DNA of 64,000 bases, from positions 77,546,727 through 77,610,726 of the forward strand of contig NC_133900.1 of NCBI RefSeq assembly GCF_964199755.1. Reading direction: 5' to 3'. The notes under the pieces were generated by a model. The model saw nothing but the letters and a program-made list of their open reading frames with translations. It was not told the origin of the DNA and ran no database searches. Made by a program: the position numbers and the translations under genes. This stretch comes from Larus michahellis (taxonomy: Eukaryota; Chordata; Aves; Charadriiformes; Laridae). Position 1 is the stretch's first letter. Each line of letters opens with the position of its first letter. Positions 1 through 13,100 of this stretch are shown here, piece after piece.

Positions 1-1190
1 TTTAGTTCTGAGCTATTCTAAAAAAAAAAAAAATCCATGCATTTATGCATGTGGAAACAGCAGCAGTCACTGTTAATGAATCTGCAGATAGATAGAAAAA
101 GAAAGGGATTTCTTAAGTGCAGAGTAGAGCTGAGTCAACCCTGAACAAATTGACTATGTTCAAAAGTTTGATGGAGACTCAACATCCATTCCAAAGTCTG
201 GCAGAGATATGTGCAAGAATCTGCGTGATCTCAGAGATGCTAGAATCAAATGCAACCCTATTTTGGGATTATGAAAGCAACGCTAGCTATAGCTTGGCCA
301 TGCACTAATGCAATTATACAATTGCTGTTTTGTTTAAAAAAAGGCATGAACTGATTTTCCATGTTACTGTGGACTCTCACATCTAAATTACATCTGTTCC
401 TGAGCTGGTAAAATCCACATGCTTCTCTGCTAAGTCACATATTGTTACTGGCTCTGATTTGCATTGGATTGTTCCTACCTTTTCTGACATGACTAGTGCA
501 TAAAAGTAATATTCACATCTAGGAACTTTTCTGCAGCTACAGGATGTTTTCAGTGTGTTTTTTTTTTTTTTTTTTTTCTCGACTGAAACATTCAGTTATT
601 CCAAAAGCTTCATCTTAAAAATACTCAACCAGGCAGTCATAGTCTGGGGCAGACATGGGCTGCTGGCTTGGGACTGGAGGAGACACGGTCAGATGATTGA
701 GGACCATGAAGCAGAAGGAAAGGTTGCATTTCTTCTCCCTCATATAGTCTGTTAAACAGGACGTCCTCTACAGGTTCTTCTATTGAATATTTTATGTTGA
801 GAAAAAGTCTAAACTATATATGTGGTCCCAATGAATGTCAAAATGTGACATTGAATCAATGTCTCTATGCTAGGGTCTTACCTATAGGTATGACACAGTC
901 AGTATGGGATTTCTCTCATGTATAAACTGCAAATATTTTAATGGGTAAACATCAGTCTTCAAGCAGGTGGTATTTAAGAGCTTAATTGTCCTCTACATAG
1001 ACAGACAGACATTTTCTATCACCATCTAATTGTTCTGTCATGGAAGAGAGAGAAATGAGATCAAGGAATGGATCTGCACACCTTTAGCTCTGAGGCTTCA
1101 CCTACAAATGAGGTATTGCAAAAGACGCATGTTGTCTCATCTGCTGCACTCACACAAGTTGCTTGTGATTATGCCTTACAGAATGCATCG
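1..1190. other. Non-coding flank, nothing recognised
   Basis: AT-rich sequence with a poly-T run at about 558-578 and no convincing gene. The decayed retrotransposon that starts at about 1190 may run a little further into this block on the - strand (RNase H would be expected next), but no RNase H motif could be recognised. Confidence 0.5.
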
Positions 1191-3100
1191 TTCTATAACA
1201 AACCTCCTAAGGTAAAAAGCCATCTGTAACTTGTGAATATTCAGATCAAGTCAACAGAAGCATTATCTTTTGCTTACTGGCAAGAATGGGGCACTCCGCA
1301 GAAGCCTTTTCTTCACCAGTCTGTGATGGGTTGACCCTGGCCAACGGCTATGCCCCACACAACCCCTCGCTCACTCTCCCCCCAGCAACAGGACAGGGGA
1401 GAGAATAGCAAAAGCAAAAATGAGAAAACTCATTGGTCAAGCTAAAGACAGTTTAATAAGTGAAGGAAAGAGGAAGAAATAAAATACACAAAATAAGTGA
1501 TACAAAGGCATTCACCCACTGTCCCCCACAGGTAGACGGATGCCCAACAATGGCTACCTCCCCCAAAATTCCCTCTTCCCAGTTTTTATTGTTGAACATC
1601 GTGTTATATATTCCTTTGGTCGATCTAGGTGTGTCCTGGCTGTGTCCCTTTCAAATTCCTTGCCCACCCCCAGCCTACTTGCTGCGGGGGGCAGAGTGGG
1701 AAACAGAGAAAGCTGTGAGGCTTGTGCAAACACCATTTAGCAGCAGCCCAAACACTGGTGTGTTATCAACACTGGTTTAGCCACAAATCCACAAATCCAA
1801 AACACAGCACCACAGGGGCTGCTATAAGGAAAATTTACTCCTTCCCAGCCAAACCCAGTACAAAGTCTTACTCTCCCCCTTTTTAAAAGTAATCCTTGTA
1901 TTTCATTTCAGCATACCCATTTTGTCATTTAGCCAGGTTAGCAGGGAAACATGAGCATCCTAAAACGTTCCAGGACCATCTTCACCTTCTGTAGGTGTCC
2001 CATCTACATCTAGATAAGTCAGTGATATAGATCACTGCATAAAGGTGTGCATCTCTGGTCAAGATAAATTATTTTCTCCATCAGTCTTGGAAATATTGCT
2101 GGAGCTTAATATAAATTAAATGGACTGCTAAAACTAGCAAACTCATAGAGTACAGAAAAGACAGTTGGCTTCTGGAATCTGGGAAGCCAAAAGCATCTGG
2201 AAATATCACTTGGTAAGTCAAGTTTAGTTACATATTGGCCATCACCCAAGCCCAGTAGCATTTCATTAATCTGAGGTATTGGATGTACATCTGAACCAGA
2301 TATTACATTTAGCTTCCAGAAATCAATACAGAAATCAGATATGCTGGTAAGGTTCCGGAACTAATGTAATTAGGCTGCAGCATTCTCTGTGTAATGCTGT
2401 AATGACTAACTGTAGCCTCTTCCATAATTTGCCTTTTACTATATTCCATAACTGTTCAAGATCTGAGTCATCTATAAAACTCTTCCAGGTTCAGGTGTTT
2501 CTGCAGTAGAAGTAATCACATCCAAAAGCTTTTAATTAGCTATCTAACTTCTCCATGCTGCCCAAGAGCTGAGTAATCCCAAATGGTATTTCTGGTCCTT
2601 TCATCAGGCTTCTGAGGTTCCAGCTGCTTCTGAAACAAGCCGCTTACCATGTGTCTTCTGTGTCTACCACTGTTTCAGGATAGTAACATGATAAATCTGA
2701 GCCTTTCACCATTTTCTCGCTAGCAAATTTTTTTGCTAATTTTCCCTACATGCTCATAACTTCAAAAGTCTGTAGACCAATAAGTCATTTTCTCCAATGG
2801 AAAACAACAATACACAATTGCTTATTTCTGTATCAATAACAGGGTAATCTGATTAAAGAATTCCTCTGAGTACTGCTGCTGACTGTAGGGCTTTTTTTCC
2901 AGTGAAAGCACTGAAAATATTTTCTATTTTTTTCTGTCCTAGTACGTGCTGTAAAACATTCTGATTTGTGGTCCCTTGTTTCTCTCAGGATTCCTGAAGG
3001 TGGGTCAGCATTCCCTGCAGGTTGTTTTCCAAAGAGTAAAATAAAGGGTGAAAACCCTGTAAAATCTTCCAAATTTTGAAGATCCTACGGATTCTGGCAT
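1190..3100 (-). mobile_element. Decayed Ty3/gypsy-like pol, integrase before RT, interrupted by an LTR
   Basis: Read on the - strand (high to low coordinates), short pol motifs appear in shifting frames with many stops. The integrase C-terminal end comes first: TGFSPFILLFGKQP at about 3062-3012, then YHVTILKQW at 2696-2667, which matches the YHVNLLKxW end motif of gypsy integrases. A short linker follows, then reverse transcriptase: VPEP at about 2360, DFCIDFWKLN at 2337-2307, APAIFPRLME at about 2104-2070, and NGYAEMKY just before 1886. The RT signal resumes beyond the LTR (RSAPFLPVSKR at 1308-1267, then YLRRF near 1200). Frameshifts and stops in every segment show it is long dead. The integrase-then-RT order is copia-like, while the motifs are gypsy-like. 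That combination is known from the Gmr1-type group of vertebrate gypsy elements. No gag, protease or RNase H was recognised, and no LTR of its own. Confidence 0.72.
1322..1862 (-). mobile_element. Bird ERVL-like solo LTR, inserted in the older gypsy-like pol
   Basis: Read on the - strand it begins TGTACTGGGTTTGGCTGGGA and ends CCCATCACA, giving the TG...CA ends of an LTR of 541 bp. Inside are a TATA-like stretch (about 1601-1612), an AATAAA (1585-1590) and an ATTAAA followed by ACTGTCT (around 1445-1457), as in the widespread bird ERVL-type LTRs. The 5 bp on either side are cagtc (1317-1321) and aagtc (1863-1867), a 4-of-5 match that fits a target-site duplication. Recognisable RT sequence continues on both flanks, so this is an insertion into the gypsy-like element and not that element's own LTR. 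No second LTR or internal ERV sequence is attached. Confidence 0.85.
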
Positions 3101-3171
3101 TCAATGATCATCTGTTTTTTAAATGTCTTGTTTAGTGTACATTTGCACCATGCAGAAACAGTGTCCCAGGC

Positions 3172-3202
<31 letters not shown>

Positions 3203-6200
3203 AGCTTAAATTGTGAACACTAAGCAGATAATTCAGTGTATATGTATGGGGGGGATGAATATCCATATCCAAAACTGAAGCGCTCATAGACACTAGAGGA
3301 ACCTGATGTAGATGCAGGATGGTAAAAACCAAAGGGATGTCAGAACAGCCATTATAACAGTGTTGCAAGTAATTGTGGCCTTGGGTACCGCAGGGCTGTC
3401 CCTCAGCTCATGTAGTGCACGCATCCCTGGGACTGTCTGCTCACACCGAGGGACTGTGCCGTTTCAGCCTGGGGCACCACCAATGGACTGGTAGCAACTC
3501 CAGCAGGCTCCAGGTGAGTATAACCAAGAGCCTAAACCTTTCTACTGAATCCATTTATGGATGCAGGTACTGGAAATAGGACGTGTCAGAACTGACTTTT
3601 GTAAATTTAAATCCATGACCCAGACTGTAGGCACCTGATTTTCCTGATGTAAATGCTTCTTGTACATGTTTCCTGTTTCTTGTCTGATAAAACACCATAA
3701 TAATTACCTTTGTTACTGTAATCTGAGCAGGTAATATATCAGAAGAGATTAAGCAAATTCAAAGTTAGTCACTTTTTTTCTATAGCTGGAATATCTTCAC
3801 AAGGGTGAAGAGGGGAAATAGATGCTTAGCTATAAATTCATAATCAGTCATAATTTGAATACCATGTGTATCCATGGGGACAAGCTATAAACAGCAAAAT
3901 GCTAGTTTGCTTGCCATGTACTACATACTGTTATACACTCCAAAATAATTGTATAATTGTCTGCTGCTAGTGCTGTGTAAAGCTGGACATTATAGTTCAT
4001 GGAATTTGGACACTCTGAATAGTTTCAGTTACATGGGTTTCTATCCATTTAACTGCTACAGCACTTGTGTAACAATGACATCTTCTTCCAAGACCTACTC
4101 TTCAAGGGTTTTCAGATTACCATGCGATTGCTTCAAGGGAACCATTATTACTCTCTACACCTGGTAACACTAGAGAGCCAAAACAACCACAGGGCTGAGA
4201 TAAATAGCTGAATAATGTGCTAGGGAGGGTTTTCCATCTCATACGTCTTCAACAGAAGTGTTAACTAAATTCCATTAATAGTGTCAAATTCTGCCTTCGG
4301 TTACACCTGTGAAACCTAAAAGATAATAGCACGTGCAAAGAGAGACTTTGGCCTTGTAGAGTCTTTTTTTGCTGGGAACTATATGACAACCTGAAAGGAT
4401 AGATCAAGTCTGAGGTCTCAGGCTGAGCATGCAGGGCTGCAGCTAGGAGGGTTTTTGGTTTTTACCTAGGACCTGAGCAAATATGATATAGAGTCACGGA
4501 TAATAAAAAAGTCCTGTCATGCTGCTGTTACACTGTCAGAAGACTGTTCTACAACTCAGGAAATAAAGACAGCTCTATTATCTCATGGACACTGTATTCC
4601 AGCTTAAGTTAAATAATATACATGTCATGAACCCAGCTCACATCTCAAAATCTACATTTTCTGAACTATTTCATCATCACTTAAAAATTGGCTTGTTTGA
4701 TGAGAGAGGAATAAAACTTGCTGTTTCTAAGAAATGGTAAATAATAGCCTGAATATGTTTGTAGCCACTCTGAAGTATGTCTGAAGAGCGTATTTCAGAA
4801 ACTCACATAGAAAAGAATGAAAAGACTGCTGTGTTGCTCTTAAATAAGAAACTATATTGTAAATCTAAGATACTGTTTTCACGATCCAGGTGAGATTTCT
4901 TGAAGATGCTGGAAGATTGGAAATGAAGGGACACTTATCTGCTGAATCAGGCCTAAAAAGAAAAAATGGCTCCTGCAGTATACGGCTAATCCTTTGCTAT
5001 CACACATTGCTTGAATATTTCACTTCAGAGTTACATAGAGAAAATATTATTTGTGAAGTTATTAACATTTTTTGGTATGAAAATCCCATGACAGCACTGC
5101 AGGGAATTTTTGATGCAGTTACTGTATCTTTTCGTAGAGCCCTGCACTGTGGATGCCAACGATTTTATAACACTTTTAGCATGATCGTAAAAAACCAGAA
5201 AACACATTCTATCAACTTCTATTGACAGTTGCAAAGATCTCATTGCAGAGAACTTGTTAATCTAAACCCCAAGTGTTTAAAATGCAATAAAAAAGGATTT
5301 CCATATGTTATTATTTTTAGGAGAACATGATTTTTGAAGGTGTAAGTTTGGGAGTGTTGAGTAAACAGAACTCTTCCATTTCCTGGAAATCAATTTTATT
5401 TTACAGAAACATTTGTACTTATTGATACAAATGCCATGCAGAAACAATCAACTACAGACAACAAAATTAAAGAAGAGAAGACAAACTTGTGGAACAAAAA
5501 AAAAAAAAAAAAGGAAAAATATTGAAACTGGAAGTTGAACTGCAAGCTCAAAGACACTACACGGGAGTAACTTAGAGAGAAATAAGTTCAGACAAGTTTT
5601 CACGAATGAACGATACTATAGAGTCAATCACACTCACTACAACTGCAGAGAAGTGCATGGAAAGAGGAATGTGTTCAGCTTGCAGCCCCCCCTGAGAAGA
5701 CCTGCCAGAAGCCCAAGTGCACTGACAGCCTCTTCCACCTCTACTCTCCTCCTCGGAGAACTGAGGCCCCTGTGGTCATGGTCATCTCTGACATGTCACA
5801 GCCCTGGTCCAGGCACCTGTGACAACATCTAAGGTATGCAAAAGAGCTGTGGGAGCCTCCACCCCCACACCCTCTTCTTGTCGCCTTGGGAGCTGCATTT
5901 AAACTCCTGCCCTTCTAGGCGTGTATGTGCCTAGCCCTCCACATTGCTAATCCTTGTTTTACCTCAGCTTGCTGATTTGGCTTCACCTCAGACCTGCCTT
6001 GCTGGTACACGCTTTTCCAGCAGCCACTGAGCTGTGGCTAACCCCAATTACTGCTGTGGGACCTACTCTGCTTTTCTTAAGTGCTTAAGGACTGTATTGC
6101 TTGCTAGTGAGCCTACCTGGCCATCATCCTCAACTCCTGCCTTGTCCTCTGTTGCGGAGGAGCAACTCAACTCTGGATGCTCCCTACCACCTTCACAATA

Positions 6201-6530
6201 AGTAAGTGTTGCAGCTCTGTATAAACAGTAGTCTTTATGGAGCCTACTCAATCAGTGGGGAGCACACCAAGGTGCAAAATGACTAGGGTCATTTGAGTGC
6301 AAAGGTGTAAGTAATGCGTCAACAAGTGAGCTAGTTAGTGTACATAAGATACACTGCAAGATGGAAAATTATAAACACTAGCATCTAAGAAGTGGGATTT
6401 CAGTTACTACTTTGTTCTCTTCACATAATAATTATACAACGCAATAGCATAGCAAAATATTCTTGCTGCAATTAGTCAAAGGAGATACCACAAAGCTCCA
6501 TTCACAACACTTAAATTTTATAGGCGCATA
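3100..6530. other. Intergenic, no gene recognised
   Basis: AT-rich DNA between the decayed pol and a CR1. It contains a (CAAAA)n repeat at 3171-3203 and a poly-A run at about 5496-5514. Open frames here (up to about 111 codons, 4890-5225 +) have no recognisable motif and are treated as chance. Confidence 0.55.
3171..3203 (+). repeat. (CAAAA)n simple repeat
   Basis: Six or so tandem CAAAA units ending in an A run. It lies next to the 5' limit of the recognisable integrase remnant on the - strand. Confidence 0.9.
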
Positions 6531-7172
6531 TATCTCATGGAATTTCAGAGTTGGAAGGGACCTCTAGAGATCATCTAGTCCAACACCCCTGCTAAAGCAC
6601 AATTGCCCAGAGCACATTACTCAGGACTGCATCCAGGTGGGTCTTGAAAGTCTCCAGAGAAGGGGACTCCACAACCTCTCTGGGCAGCCTGTTCCAGTGC
6701 TCTGCCACCCTCACCATAAAGAAGTTTTTTCTCATATTTGATCAGAACTTCCTATGTTCCAGCTTGTGCCCATTACCCCCTGTCCCACTACTGGGAACCA
6801 CTGAAAAGGGTCTGGCTCCATCCTCCTTCAACGCACCCTTTAGATACTTGTAAACATTAATCAGGTCCCCCCTCAGCCTTCTCTTCTCCAGGCTAAAATG
6901 TCCCAACTCTCTCAGCCTTTCCTCATAAGGGAGATGCTCCAATCCCTCAGTCATCTTTGTTGCCCTACGCTGGACTCTCTCCAGTAGTTCCCCGTCTCTC
7001 TTGAACTGGGGAGCCCAGAACTGGACACAGGATTCCAGTTGTGGCCTCACCAGTGCAGAGTAGAGGGGGAGAATGACCTCCCTTGACCTGCTGGCCACAC
7101 TCTTCCCTATGCAGCCCAGAATTCCGTTGGCCTTCTTGGCGACAAGGGCACACTGCTTGCATATATGGGTCT
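6531..7172 (-). mobile_element. CR1 LINE, 5'-truncated 3' end
   Basis: On the + strand it starts with the reverse complement of a CR1 tail (aatttcagagttggaaggga, then tctagtccaacacccctgc). The - strand carries the C-terminal part of the CR1 ORF2 reverse transcriptase: an open stretch at 7098-6742 with motifs such as [31 protein letters not shown] and [12 protein letters not shown]. The frame breaks upstream of about 7100. It is truncated at about 7172 and dead. Confidence 0.93.
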
Positions 7173-7174
7173 AA

Positions 7175-10100
7175 ATAACTACATAGGCCTCTAAGGGCTA
7201 TATATAAACATAAGAAATAAAGGATTCATCTGTTAGCATTTGTCATTATTTCATACCTAAATGTTTAAGAGCACTTAAGAATATGCCTTTTGTAGATGTA
7301 ATGTTGATATCTGAATAGAAACAAACCTTTAAAGACTGATATTGGCACTACACTGTATACCCCAAAAGAAGACAGGCTTCCTGTCAGTAGTAGAAGATTC
7401 TGAATGTTTGACATAATTATCTTTTGTAGATTTTTCCTCCGATGCCTGGAAATACTTCAAGCTTTGGAGGCAAAGAGCATGGTCAACCATCAGCAGGCTT
7501 TTAATTGTAACATTTGAGTTGTGGTTGATAATAATGACTGCAGCAATAAGTACTCAGTGAAGTTTAGAAGCTATTTCCTTCCCTGTTATGCTGGGTGGAG
7601 ACTCTGTTTAGCTACTTATCAACTTAAATGTTTCTATTCCTGCAAGTTTTCTTGTTCTAAGTGGAAAAGATGCTTGGATCCAGGAAGCACCTTGTGTCTG
7701 TTAAGAGTTGTCATCTAATGGTAAGTTTATTAAAGTCTAAATGAGATCACGTAACCAGCTGCTTATGATACCAGTAAACAGGCATGAAAACTTGAACAAG
7801 CTGCATATAGTTTCTGCAAACATTCTTGTGTTGTACTTCAGCTGAATTTTACTTCTGGTTAAGAAACCGTAGGGATCAGTCATCATTAAAACTGCAGAAA
7901 GCAAGCTGAGCAAGCCATTGCGGTATTAGCCTATACTCACCCAGCTGAAACCACCGTGCTACAGCTGCTGACATTTCTTTTCATTCATCCGTGCCTCTGT
8001 TACCCTTCGGTAGGCCACCCATTGCTTGCATATTGCTGTACATGCACACTGGAGATTATGCACTATCATGCTCTATTTCTCTAAATTGTCCTTTAAATAA
8101 AAAAAGCCCTGAGGCTTTCTAGCTGCGTGGCTTTCAACCAATATAAAACTTGGATTAATGATGCTTATAAATTCAGCTCTTTGATAGGTGTTTCTCAGTT
8201 TAACATATGCATATTGGCTAAAAAGACAAGTTCACCACCTGTTGGTTTTATTAAGTAGTACTGGTGTCAGTGCAAGTACCATTTGCTTATCAGAAAGATT
8301 CAGATTATCAGAATATTAGGAATGTGGTGAAACTAAAAATTATTGAGTGGCTCAGACAGTATTCCTAAAAATTAAGTTAAGCTATAAACCGGGAGCAAAT
8401 ACAGAAAATGAGCTACACTGCATCGCCTAGTCTGAGAAAATCTTCAAGTTTTCATGAGACAAGTAGTTAGGGTGACTGGTATTGTGCTATTACTGCTACT
8501 AATTATAAGAAAAAGATAAAAACAATTATGTCAAAAGGGTTAACTGGAAAATGAATGCAGGCTGAAAGAATACACATATTCAGCTGCCTGACTTAGAAAA
8601 TTCCATTGCAGTACTTTTGCCTTTCTGACAAGGGCAATGAATGCTTTAGTCAAATCTGGACAGTGAAATGGCCACCACCAGCCTCTATGTGCAACAGGGA
8701 AGGAGGATTCTGGGGTTTTTTTTATTGGATTTTCTCATAGTCCCCTTCAGATGTGTTTATGGGGCTTGTACTAATGTATATCTTGCAGAACCCCCCCATG
8801 CTTCAGTGCACTGCATCCATCCTTCCCATACTAGGAGAACCTTGTATATTAGGGTTTAGGCTGAGGAAGGGTTCAGCTGCAAATAATCATTTTTGGTCCA
8901 GCTGACTAGGATTTGGACTATAAAAGCCAGTAGTACCATCCCCTGCTAGATGTTCTGACTTTTCTGCCTTTTGGCTAGCATATTTTTCCCCTTTGTAGAT
9001 TAGGGGCCAAAGTCTTGCTTGTTTCTCTTTTGAACACTGTTGCAGCCTGGAGTGTCAGAACAACGCTGAGCTTGGCTTTCTGGTCATGTTTCTCACACCA
9101 GCAATCAAAGCAGGCAAGGAGCTTGCACTGGAAGTGCGGCATGGCTATCAAGGAGCCAAAATAGGCATACAAATAAGATCTGTATGTGTGATACAGCCAA
9201 GTAACTGGATGTGGATACTCCACTAATAGTGGTGGAGTATAAATTTATAAGGCACGTTGAAGTTTGTTCCAGCAAAGATACTGTGGGTCTAAACTAACAG
9301 TCACCTTGGCACCCAGCTGGATTGGCAAACTTGAGCCCAAACTTGTGCACACTTACCTTGAGAGGCAGTTGATGCCTTTCAGATTCTCTATGCCTCCGCT
9401 AATGTAAATACTAATAAATTTAGCTTCTAACTTTATACTACTAACAAGAAGGCACAGATGCTGTTTGTTCTTTGTGTCTCTGCCCAGGAAATGAATCAGT
9501 AATTGATTTTTTTCTAAATATGTATATATTTCATAGAGGTCAATACTAGATTTACAAATGCAGGGACTGGGGTAATTTTCTTATCAACAGGCTGGGTGGA
9601 TGGCTCTTAAAGCTGCTGTATGTGCTTTTCCACATCGTTCACTGTATGTGTAGCACCAGCCTATGAAGGTACCAATATCCACTTCCATCCTTCTGAGCCA
9701 TGCATCCCCTCAAGAATTTAGTGTGATGGTTGTCCCCAAAAGCAGTGTATTTCATGATAAAGCAACGTTAAAACAGCGTATTTCAGAAAATTAACAGCCA
9801 AAGAGCTTTATAATGCGCAAGATTGCTTCAAAGACAACTCTGTATGTTTGTTTTTTTAAAGTTGAAATGTTTGTGGCAGACATTTATCTTTAGCTCTGCA
9901 ATATTTAGTATGAAAAGCACTAGCTAGCACGTCGTCCCCTGAACTAGCAGAAGTGGGAGGAAAAAATATTAACCACAATATAACACATAACCTACTTCCG
10001 TGATCAACGCTGAATAACACACATAACCGTAAAAGCGTCAGATTGGAAATTCTAGATGATGGGGGGAGGGAAGGCTCTGACTAGTGTTGTAAAAGCCTTT

Positions 10101-13100
10101 TTGTCATTGCTTTATATTACACTTTACACTAATCCTTAACATCAATTTAAAAAAGCGACTTTCCAGGCCTATCTCCAAATTCTACAGAGTCATCTCATGA
10201 AGCAGCTCTAGCTCTTCTGGAGATTTTTCTCATGATTAAAACATGATTAGCATATAAACAGTAACAGAATATTGAAAACAGTCTGAAAATGTAAAGATTA
10301 GAGATATTTTTTCCCCCAATCTGTTTGGCCCATTCTATATGGTTCAAACAGCATACAGCAGGAAAGAAATTCATTACTGATTTCTGTGGGATGCTTCATA
10401 AAACTTTTAGGATGTTTTCTATTATTCTAGCAAATCCCCTCCTCCTAATATCAAAGTGAATAAAATCTGACAGGTGGAACTAGTAATGGCCAATGCTCTT
10501 TCTTTCATTTTCAAAAATCACTGAATATTTATCTATGCTTTGAATTCTAAGTGCCTAATTAATAGGATAGCTAACCTTGTAATATTACTTAGACACAAGA
10601 ACTAATCATTTCTGGGCATTAAGAGGAACGTATTAACTAAATCACCAAAAGTTCAAGCTTGCAAATGATTCTTTTGCATCGTACCAATACACATCTCTTA
10701 ACACCCTTGGAGCTTTGTATTTTCATTAGAACTTTCTCTTTTTTCCTCCCTTTATTGACACTTTCTAATCTCTCAAACAGGCATTTTTTTGTTATCTTAT
10801 TATAGGGTGACACTGTAAGAACTTGACTCCGTGTTCTTTTGTTGATTTTTCACTTACTGTTCTAGACAGAAAGACTTACTGATAACTCTAGGAAATAACT
10901 CTGAGAAATAATAGCCAACCCAAAAGAAAAGTACAAAAGTGAAAGGGGAACAGGTGAAGGTTTTGTTAGGAACTGAGTCTTGGAAAGGAAAATAATAATC
11001 TTCTAATGGCAAAGTTATATAGGAAAATCTTTAGAACTGGAAGGAGATGGACAAACAAAATAAAGAAACAGAAGAGTTTAAGTTCAAGAATAATGTTATA
11101 GGATTGGGATTTTGGAAATGTAAAAAACTAACAAGAGTTTCGGGGTGTTCCCTAGTACTTCAAGAGCAAAAGGAGAGAGTAGAGCCCAAGAGCAGATGAA
11201 GAAAGGATGAAAGAAGGCCAGCCTTCAGAAGACTAGAGGCTTTCAGAAAATTCCAGGATGAAAGACTTGTTTACACCTAGCTCTGTGAGCCTGCAGTCCT
11301 TCCAGACTTTAAATTGGGTTTAAGGAACTGCTGAGATGCATCTCTAGCTGAAGGTGCTGCAACCTGATGAGCGACAGACACAAAAGGAAACCTGAAACAA
11401 AGGCATGATTCTACCCTGGCTTTCAACAATCCTGCTCTTTAGTGATACTCTAAAGAAATAACTCATTCAGCTGATCAATATGATCAGCAACGATACGCTT
11501 GATCTGCTTTGTCTGGTAAAATGAAGTATAGATAACTTGTACAAATACAAGCTTTCTCTCTTGACTCTGAAAGGATCAAAGATTATTTTCATGTCAAATA
11601 TATTTAAGTGAAGTGTTGAAGGGAGCATAGCTGTCAGCAGGAAGGCCTGAAGTCAAATATCTGTTATTGAAGGCTGTAGCTTATTGAATCAATTTTCTTT
11701 GATTATTGACTGGAATGAATACATAAAACTATTAGTGATCTTTACGCTATTATCCATTGTTTTCAGCATAGGATTTTGGCAGCATTTGACTTGTAATGGA
11801 ATATATTGTGCTGAGACTGTCCTGCGCCTTTTGCAGGAGTTTCTAACAGTTTCAATAGTCTAGTAAAGCAGCACTTATCAAACTGGGGTCACGATGTAAG
11901 AGCAGGAAGAGCAGACAAGGTGTAAAGCACTGCAACGTGCTCGTATCTGGCTGTCACTGTTATGCAGCACAACGTTGTTCAATTTGACTGAAATAAGATG
12001 TGGATCAAGAGATGCATCTTAATATACATTTGCTTGCATTAGTTACAAAGATCATCCCTGATCCACCTCCTATATTTTTCCTCCTAATAACCCTTATGAA
12101 TCAAGCTAAAATGTAAGACATAAGGTTTAAAACTCTTTCCTCCTCCAACTCTAAGGCTTGGATAACTTTGTCTTTGCAGCGTGTTTTTAATAAGAGAGGC
12201 AATTAAGGCGCTGTGAAAGTCTGAAGTGAGTTGCTGGGTACAGAAAAATAATAAGCAGTTTTTCTATAAATAAGGATGCTAAATACTTTCCCTAATTCAA
12301 AAGAAAATTCTCATGGCCTGAGAGACAGGCTTTATGGAAGTTGTCAAATAATGGACTTTTAAAAGTATTTTGATTGTTTCTTCTATAACTTAATCTGACA
12401 AACTGGATGAACTTCTGATTACTAATTTCTCAGTTTTGGAGACTACCAGGAGAATTGTTACACTTGTGTTAGCTGAGCCAGCCCTGAATTGGCTTTGTAT
12501 TTGTAGGTGTATTTGCACTCATTAGAGTTCCAGCTCCAAATCTGGAGTCATATGAACTTCAAACAAATTTAAGATTTGGGTTTCTGTTAAATAACAGTAC
12601 AGTTCCTTTCCAATAAATATTTAGGACCTCTAATACTTACTAGCAGCAACTAAATAAGATCAAGTGCTACTGATGGAAAATACAAAAGAATTTGTGTATG
12701 GGTCTACAGAACCAGGTGTAGTACAGAATTCAGTTTTAACAGCCCTGGTGGCAATACTCAGTCCACAGTTATGTTTAAAAAAAATATATGGAAGAACAAG
12801 AACTCCAAAGACATGGAGAAATTATGTGCTGAAAGTCTACTCCAAGAACATTATTTGAGTATCCAATTGCCCATGAAGTGTTCTGAAAGTCTCATATTAG
12901 ATCTCCATTGTGCCCTGCTAGTCTCTAACTCAGGGTGATGACATAGATGTCCTGGACAGACATAATAGAAAACCATGAGCATAATTATCTTTTGCAACAC
13001 GTATGCAAATCCCACTGAGGTGAATGACTTAACACACGTTATCAGTTAGGTCCATATTCAGAACACTGTTCTTGCTAGAAATAGTTGTATTTGGCTTTAA

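Noticed and set aside
1460..1780. 106-codon + frame
   Set aside because: Lies entirely within the antisense strand of the ERVL-like LTR.
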